From contig JAMDCW010000011.1 in NCBI GenBank assembly GCA_023489405.1, forward strand, positions 1 through 5,343: DNA of 5,343 nt, in the 5' to 3' direction. Numbering within the stretch: the stretch's first letter is position 1; every line of letters begins with the position of its first letter. The position numbers and the translations under genes were made by a program. Under the pieces are notes generated by a model that was not told where the DNA came from, did no database searches, and worked only from the letters and a program-made list of their open reading frames with translations. This document shows, in pieces, positions 1 through 5,343 of the stretch. The DNA comes from Chloroflexota bacterium. GTDB lineage: Bacteria; Chloroflexota; UBA4733.

Positions 1-359
1 TTCGCCAAAATATCGAGCGTGCGACGAATATGGCGCGGCGGATGGTGTGTGAATATGGGATGAGCGAACGGCTAGGACCACGGGCTTTCGGTCGGAAAGA
101 GGAGCTTGTGTTCCTGGGTCGGGAAATTGCTGAACAGCGAAACTATAGTGAAGCTGTGGCGCAACAGATTGACATGGAAATCAAGGAACTGATTGATAAT
201 GCTTTTGAGCGGGCCCACGAGGCGTTATCTCGGTATCGGGACAAGCTCAATGAGATCAGTGAGGTGTTGATGCGTGAGGAAACGATCGATGCGGAACGGT
301 TCGAGGACTTTTTCCGCACGAATCCTCCTGAGCTCGTGGCGACTCCAGCTTTGGGTTAG
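1..359 (+). CDS. ftsH: ATP-dependent zinc metalloprotease FtsH, C-terminal part (5' end off the window)
   Basis: The reading frame enters from the left edge (first full codon at 3) and gives 118 residues ending at TAG 357-359. FtsH is a hexameric, membrane-anchored AAA+ protease that degrades damaged or regulatory membrane and cytosolic proteins. The fragment is the C-terminal half of its M41 peptidase domain: IERAT, then ARRMV, the YGMSERLGP segment, VFLGREIAEQRNYSE, and the helical end that reaches ETIDAERFEDFF, all in family order. The AAA+ domain, membrane segments and HEXXH motif lie outside the window. The tail after FEDFF is only about 13 residues (ending PALG), short compared with E. 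coli FtsH. An oddity is QNIERAT at codons 6-26, where the family has NDIERAT; the replaced Asp is the third zinc ligand. Family identity is very secure; proteolytic activity is not assured. Confidence 0.96.
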   Translation, partial: RQNIERATNMARRMVCEYGMSERLGPRAFGRKEELVFLGREIAEQRNYSEAVAQQIDMEIKELIDNAFERAHEALSRYRDKLNEISEVLMREETIDAERFEDFFRTNPPELVATPALG

Positions 360-381
360 AAGAGTGTGCTGATTTCAGCGG

Positions 382-416
382 GAGGGTGCGATCATGGTCG
401 TGCCCTCTTTCATTTT
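382..416 (+). terminator. Rho-independent terminator candidate after ftsH
   Basis: Arms 382-391 and 398-407 pair over 10 bp, with two adjacent G-T wobbles in the middle and a six-base loop (tcatgg). The T-rich tail TTTCATTTT follows at 408-416. It begins 22 bases after the ftsH stop codon and ends before the chosen rsmD start, so it fits a terminator for ftsH transcription. Whether it stops all read-through into rsmD cannot be judged from sequence. Confidence 0.6.
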
Positions 417-442
417 GGAATATTTGCGCTGAATGGGGTGAT

Positions 443-447
443 GGAGG
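443..447 (+). promoter_or_regulatory. Ribosome binding site for rsmD
   Basis: GGAGG lies 13 bases before GTG 461, slightly further than ideal. It supports GTG 461 over the more upstream in-frame GTG at 386, which falls inside the left arm of the ftsH terminator hairpin and has no family-like protein sequence after it. Confidence 0.55.
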
Positions 448-460
448 CAGGGTTGGTGCT

Positions 461-1012
461 GTGCGGATCATAGGAGGCGCTCGTCGCGGGCAGCCATTAT
501 CGGCTCCATCGCATCGGTTGACGCGGCCTACGTCTGGTGTTGTGCGAGAGGCCATTTTCGATATCCTTAGCGCACGTATTGCCGGCAGTCGGGTTCTGGA
601 TCTCTTTGCAGGGTCGGGGGCGCTTGGTCTCGAGGCACTGAGTCGGGGAGCGGTTCAAGGGTGTTTCGTTGACCGATCTCCGGCTGCCTGTGCGATAATC
701 CGCCTCAATGCGCAAACACTCCATTTTCAGCATGTGAGCCACGTCGTCTGTGGGGCGGCGCCACCGGTGTTTCGCCAGCTAGACGATGAGTATGACCTCG
801 TCTTCATCGACCCTCCCTACGCATTTCGCGAGTGGTGTCGACTATTGGAGGAGCTGGGACGGTCTGGAATTTTTGCTCAGGATGGCATGGCGGTTCTTGA
901 GTATGCCGCGCGCGAGCAACCACCGGAGATACCTATAACTTTTTCTACTGTTCGGCAACGATCATACGGTGATACTGGTATTGCTATCGTTCGGGCATCA
1001 ACTCGCTCGTAG
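461..1012 (+). CDS. rsmD: 16S rRNA (guanine(966)-N(2))-methyltransferase RsmD
   Basis: This 183-residue protein uses S-adenosylmethionine to methylate N2 of G966 in 16S rRNA during 30S subunit assembly in the cytoplasm. Its length is normal for the family. The GTG start at 461 places MRIIGG at the N-terminus exactly as in RsmD. It is followed by TRPTS (21-25) and VREAIFDIL (28-36), the SAM-binding motif I DLFAGSGALGLEAL (47-60), an acidic residue at the end of strand 2 (Asp71 in FVDRS), the catalytic DPPY motif (117-120), and the C-terminal YGDTG segment (169-173). The frame is open upstream to GTG 386, but those 25 residues look like translated non-coding DNA. It sits 101 bases after ftsH and 63 bases before the coiled-coil gene on the same strand. 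The neighbour usually seen in many genomes, coaD, is not present here. Confidence 0.93.
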   Translation: MRIIGGARRGQPLSAPSHRLTRPTSGVVREAIFDILSARIAGSRVLDLFAGSGALGLEALSRGAVQGCFVDRSPAACAIIRLNAQTLHFQHVSHVVCGAAPPVFRQLDDEYDLVFIDPPYAFREWCRLLEELGRSGIFAQDGMAVLEYAAREQPPEIPITFSTVRQRSYGDTGIAIVRASTRS

Positions 1013-1025
1013 TGTGACGTTGAAT

Positions 1026-1048
1026 TTGGTGCGATTTTTCCGTGCCAA
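1026..1048 (+). other. Inverted repeat in the leader of the coiled-coil gene
   Basis: Arms 1026-1033 and 1041-1048 pair over 8 bp, including two central G-T wobbles, around a seven-base loop (atttttc). No T tract follows, so it does not look like an intrinsic terminator. It lies between the rsmD stop and the ribosome binding site of the next gene. It shares the core GGTGCGAT..CGTGCC with the ftsH terminator hairpin. It may fold in mRNA or be chance. Confidence 0.3.
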
Positions 1049-1054
1049 CGGTAT

Positions 1055-1064
1055 GAGGGAAGGA
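1055..1064 (+). promoter_or_regulatory. Ribosome binding site for the coiled-coil gene
   Basis: The purine run GAGGGAAGGA lies here, with AAGGA ending 11 bases before ATG 1076. This favours ATG 1076 over the next in-frame ATG at 1100, which has only a GAGG (1085-1088) upstream. The ATG at 1065 right after the purine run is in another frame. Confidence 0.5.
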
Positions 1065-1075
1065 ATGAGCGTCTC

Positions 1076-1564
1076 ATGGCAGCCGAGGACGTATACCACA
1101 TGGGCCAGAATGATCACCGCTTTCTCGGAGTCCTGGAGAATTTCCTGAGCGTTGTGGAGGAGGGATTTTCAGTACCGTTTTCGCGGTTCAAACTCGTGAA
1201 TGCCATTACGATCCTGGAAGTTGCTGATCAGCTCGATATTCACGTCCCTGATGAATTTGTTCAAGCGCAGACCATTCAAGAACAACTGCGCACGAGGGTA
1301 CGTGATGCGCAGCAGCAAGCGGAGGAGCTTCGGCGTAATGCTAGGGAGCAGGCAGAACGGCGAGCACAAGGTCATCCTATCGTGGAGAATACCCGGCTAC
1401 AGATTCGAGAACGAGAGGCCGAATTGGAGCACCAACTGAACTATCAGCTTACGGAGGCAGCTCGTGACATTCAGCAGCGTCTCGAGGAGATCCGTGCTTT
1501 GTTGACCCGTCACCGGGACATTGCCCAAGGCGCTCTGGATGTGCTCGGAAGGCCGGTGCGGTAG
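1076..1564 (+). CDS. Soluble coiled-coil protein of unknown function (resembles the 'ATP synthase b-like' family near rsmD)
   Basis: This 162-residue protein has no signal peptide and no membrane segment. Residues 14-58 form a predicted helical N-terminal region with the pattern VVEEGFSVPFSRFKLVNA and ADQLDIHVPDE. From about 60 to 150 the chain is Gln-, Glu-, Arg- and Ala-rich and heptad-like, with one break at GHPIVE (99-104), so it should be two coiled-coil segments. From memory this layout (short helical head with a VP(F/L) step, a conserved VPDE-like turn, then a coiled coil interrupted near an H.IV motif) matches uncharacterised proteins of Firmicutes and Chloroflexota encoded near rsmD and coaD. 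Those are often labelled ATPase or ATP synthase subunit b. No ATPase motif is visible here, and the lack of a membrane helix argues against a true subunit b. A DivIVA-like scaffolding role is conceivable but unproven. It lies 63 bases after rsmD and may be co-transcribed with it. Confidence 0.8.
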   Translation: MAAEDVYHMGQNDHRFLGVLENFLSVVEEGFSVPFSRFKLVNAITILEVADQLDIHVPDEFVQAQTIQEQLRTRVRDAQQQAEELRRNAREQAERRAQGHPIVENTRLQIREREAELEHQLNYQLTEAARDIQQRLEEIRALLTRHRDIAQGALDVLGRPVR

Positions 1565-1588
1565 GGCTTTGAGGATGGCGCCCTCTTT
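1563..1588 (+). terminator. Weak terminator candidate in the convergent junction
   Basis: A GGGC/GCCC hairpin (AGGGC 1563-1567 with GCCCT 1580-1584), or alternatively GAGG/CCTC (1571-1574 with 1582-1585), is followed only by CTTT. It sits just after the coiled-coil gene, in the 29-bp space between the two convergent groups. The T tract is too short for a confident call. No better terminator for either direction was seen in the gap. Confidence 0.25.
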
Positions 1589-1593
1589 GGGTA

Positions 1594-1881
1594 TTAGCGA
1601 TGAGACGCTGGTGACAGCGTACCGCCTCCGATAGCGGGGAGAATCTCTACTTCGTCGTCGGTATTAATGGTTTGGGATAGACCGAGGGGAGCGATCTGGC
1701 CATTGATGGCGAAGGCTAGGCCTGGCCGGAGGTGCTGACCGTCCCACAAGCGCGCTCCTAGGTTGGGATAGGTTGTCGAGAGGTTGTGGAGGGCTTCACG
1801 CACGGTGGATCCCTCCACTGCTAGTTTTACCTGACCGTTGACGAGTGGTCGCAGCAGTGCTGGGATCCACACTTTAACCAT
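1594..1881 (-). CDS. CysO/MoaD/ThiS-like ubiquitin-fold sulfur carrier with a C-terminal tail past Gly-Gly-Gly
   Basis: This 95-residue protein has the beta-grasp carrier pattern. It has IPALLRP (6-12) on the first strand, GSTVREAL (24-31) leading into the main helix, TYPNLGARLWD (37-47), FAINGQIAP (57-65), and DDEVEILPAIGGG (75-87). The IPxLLRP opening and LPAxxGG end match my memory of mycobacterial CysO better than E. coli MoaD. Family members end in Gly-Gly, which is adenylated and turned into a thiocarboxylate that donates sulfur for cysteine, molybdopterin or thiamin synthesis. Here GGG is followed by eight more residues (TLSPASHR) before TAA 1594-1596, so the carrier would be blocked unless trimmed. 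The ATG at 1881 begins 3 bases after the stop of the large hydroxylase subunit, with a modest GGAAAG site (1894-1899) 12 bases upstream. It is the last gene of the operon. Its partner enzymes are not in the window. Confidence 0.85.
   Translation of the reverse strand: MVKVWIPALLRPLVNGQVKLAVEGSTVREALHNLSTTYPNLGARLWDGQHLRPGLAFAINGQIAPLGLSQTINTDDEVEILPAIGGGTLSPASHR
1605..1620. repeat. Perfect short inverted repeat inside the carrier gene's 3' end
   Basis: ACGCTG (1605-1610) and CAGCGT (1615-1620) are exact inverted copies around the four bases gtga. On the plus strand the loop is GTGA, a GNRA-type tetraloop; on the minus strand (the mRNA of the carrier gene) it is TCAC. It codes for most of the residues after the Gly-Gly-Gly end. 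No T tract follows in either direction, so it is not a terminator by itself. Confidence 0.4.
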
Positions 1882-1884
1882 CTG

Positions 1885-4175
<2,291 letters not shown>

Positions 4176-4179
<4 letters not shown>

Positions 4180-4661
4180 CGAGCTACTGCCTCCATTTCT
4201 TGGGCGGCCGCTTGGACGGCGCGCACGATTTTGTCATAACCGGTACACCGACAGAGATTGCCAGAGAGCCAATAGCGAATTTCGTGTTCCGATGGATGGG
4301 GGTTGTGATCGAGCAGCGCCTTGGCTGCGACCAAGAATCCGGGGGTGCAGATGCCGCATTGCAGTGCGGCGTGTTCGAGAAATGTTTTTTGGAGTGGGTG
4401 AAGATGGTCTCCGTGAGCTAGGCCTTCAATCGTGGTCACGGATTTACCGGCGACTTCCACGGCTAAGACGAGGCAAGAGTTCACCAAGCGTCCGTCCAAG
4501 AGAACGCTACAGGCGCCACAATTGCCATTGTTGCAGCCTTCTTTGCTGCCAGTTAGCTTGAGCGTCTCTCTGAGCACTTCCAGCAAGCTCTGTCTGGGTT
4601 CGCAGAGGAAGGTTATGGGTTCATCGTTAATCGTGGTTTCGACTTGCACATAGTTTGACAC
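4176..4661 (-). CDS. Molybdenum hydroxylase [2Fe-2S] small subunit (CoxS/XdhC-type)
   Basis: This 161-residue protein passes electrons from the Mo centre to FAD through two [2Fe-2S] clusters. The N-terminal plant-type ferredoxin domain binds one cluster through Cys43, Cys48, Cys51 and Cys63 (GCNNGNCGAC, then NSC). The C-terminal helical domain binds the other through Cys102, Cys105, Cys137 and Cys139 (QCGICTPG at 101-108 and NLCRCTGY at 135-142). All eight cysteines and the Gln101 that neighbours the molybdopterin in this family are present. The length is typical. The start is GTG at 4661, and the preceding gene's TAG shares one base with it (TAGTG). AAGGAG lies 9 bases upstream. The last 4 bases overlap the start of the large subunit, which suggests translational coupling. 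Confidence 0.96.
4190..4194 (-). promoter_or_regulatory. Ribosome binding site for the large subunit
   Basis: GGAGG on the minus strand lies 10 bases before ATG 4179, inside the end of the iron-sulfur gene. It fixes the start at the ATGA overlap. Confidence 0.65.
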
Positions 4662-5343
4662 TAGCGGTTGCTCCTTGCTCGTTCAACTGCCCCGCGCAGG
4701 GCGCGTTTGACTAAGACTCCGACGAGGTGATAGCGCTGCTCTTTCGTACCGCGCATATCGGTGATCGGCGCTGCTGCTCGCTGTGCGGCGTAGGCGACAC
4801 GCTCATAGGTTTCTTCGCTTGGAGGGGCACTATGGAGCAGCGCTTGCGCTTCTTCGACAAAGAGCGGAGTGGGGGCGACTGCACCTACAGCGACACGACC
4901 GGCGAGGATGCGCTCGCCGGATGGATCGAGCTGGACCTGTGCAGCGGCGTTGACGACAGCGATATCCATTTCGTTACGCGGGATGAAGCGCAACGAATAG
5001 GCGCCGCTGTGCAGAGCCGGTTCAGGTATATCGACCTCGACGAGCAGCTCGCCGGGTTTGAGGTGGTTACGGCCCGGACCGGTACAGAACTGTTCGACTG
5101 GAACTGATCGCTCGCCATGAGAGCTGGCGATACGGCAGGTAGCACCGAGGACGATCAGGGCTGGAATGGTGTCTGCTGCAGGTGACGACGTGCAGAGGTT
5201 GCCACCTACGGTAGCGTGTCCCTGGATGCCGACACTGCCGACAAGTGATGTGCAATCTACTAGGGCGGAATAGTGACGCTGTACGTGGGGATCTTCGTAG
5301 ATACGGTAGCAGGGAACTGCAGCACCTAGGCGTAAGCCTGCTC
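4661..5343 (-). CDS. Molybdenum hydroxylase FAD-binding medium subunit (CoxM-type), N-terminus off the window
   Basis: Reading the minus strand from 5341, the frame is open without a stop to TAG 4661-4663 and gives 226 residues. The usual length is about 280-290, so roughly the first 60, including the first FAD motif, are missing. The visible part has the family's second FAD segment TVGGNLCTSSPAAD (fragment residues 44-57), then ALIVLGATCRIAS (61-73), ERSVPVEQFCTGPG (77-90) and ELLVEVDIP (98-106). The C-terminal domain follows, from FIPRNEMDIAVVNAAA to the end. This subunit takes electrons from the [2Fe-2S] clusters to FAD and on to NAD+, quinone or another acceptor, which the sequence does not reveal. 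It is the most upstream visible gene of an M-S-L ordered operon, the order known from coxMSL. The TTG codon at 4993 is internal and not the start. Confidence 0.93.
   Translation of the reverse strand, partial: AGLRLGAAVPCYRIYEDPHVQRHYSALVDCTSLVGSVGIQGHATVGGNLCTSSPAADTIPALIVLGATCRIASSHGERSVPVEQFCTGPGRNHLKPGELLVEVDIPEPALHSGAYSLRFIPRNEMDIAVVNAAAQVQLDPSGERILAGRVAVGAVAPTPLFVEEAQALLHSAPPSEETYERVAYAAQRAAAPITDMRGTKEQRYHLVGVLVKRALRGAVERARSNR
4671..4676 (-). promoter_or_regulatory. Ribosome binding site for the [2Fe-2S] subunit
   Basis: AAGGAG on the minus strand lies 9 bases before GTG 4661, within the end of the FAD-subunit gene. It decides for the GTG start at the TAGTG junction. Confidence 0.7.

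Noticed and set aside
386..460. Upstream GTG start for rsmD, adding 25 residues
   Set aside because: The start lies inside the ftsH terminator hairpin, and the extra residues are Trp/Cys-rich and unlike RsmD. GTG 461 gives the family's normal N-terminus with GGAGG upstream.
1076..1564. ATP synthase F0 subunit b
   Set aside because: There is no N-terminal membrane helix, and no other ATP synthase gene is nearby. The similarity is limited to coiled-coil composition.
4661..4993. A short 110-residue gene starting at TTG 4993
   Set aside because: The same frame continues without a stop to 5341 and encodes the rest of a CoxM-type FAD subunit. TTG 4993 is an internal Leu codon.
4727..5107. Plus-strand reading frame of 126 codons
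   Set aside because: It is antisense to the FAD subunit, whose frame is open and carries TVGGN and other family motifs right up to the window edge.

Overview
The window is compact bacterial chromosome of moderately high GC, with six genes in two convergent groups and almost no non-coding DNA. Start codons are mixed ATG and GTG, most with recognisable Shine-Dalgarno sequences. The lineage cannot be fixed from this window. The ftsH-rsmD-coiled-coil order, together with a CysO-type carrier and a three-subunit molybdenum hydroxylase, reminds me of Chloroflexota (Thermomicrobia-like) or related Gram-positive-type genomes; this is recollection, not a search result.

Plus strand, 1-1564: housekeeping genes. 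The window opens inside the last 118 codons of an FtsH-type membrane AAA+ zinc protease, which ends at 359 and is followed by a good intrinsic terminator candidate (382-416). Next is rsmD, the 16S rRNA m2G966 methyltransferase, best started at GTG 461. Then comes a 162-residue soluble coiled-coil protein of unknown function. It resembles a family often mis-annotated as ATP synthase subunit b and commonly found near rsmD/coaD. coaD itself is absent here.

Minus strand, 5343-1594: a tightly packed operon, read right to left. It encodes the FAD subunit (5' end off the window), the [2Fe-2S] subunit and the large molybdopterin subunit of a xanthine dehydrogenase/CO dehydrogenase-family molybdenum hydroxylase, then a small CysO/MoaD/ThiS-like ubiquitin-fold carrier. 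Spacings are a 3-nt stop/start overlap (TAGTG), a 4-nt ATGA overlap and a 3-nt gap, so the four genes are almost certainly co-transcribed. Electrons from substrate hydroxylation at the Mo centre should pass through two [2Fe-2S] clusters to FAD. The substrate is unknown: the large subunit has AYRAPGAP where form I CO dehydrogenases have the AYxCSFR loop, so it is not a classical CO dehydrogenase. The two groups converge with a 29-bp gap (1565-1593).

The points most worth a second look are: an Asn in FtsH where the third zinc ligand Asp is normally found; the eight-residue tail beyond the Gly-Gly-Gly end of the sulfur-carrier-like protein, which would have to be cleaved before the carrier could work; and the placement of that carrier in a molybdenum hydroxylase operon of unknown substrate. 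There is no mobile element, CRISPR array, tRNA or rRNA, and no stretch over 300 bases without a gene.
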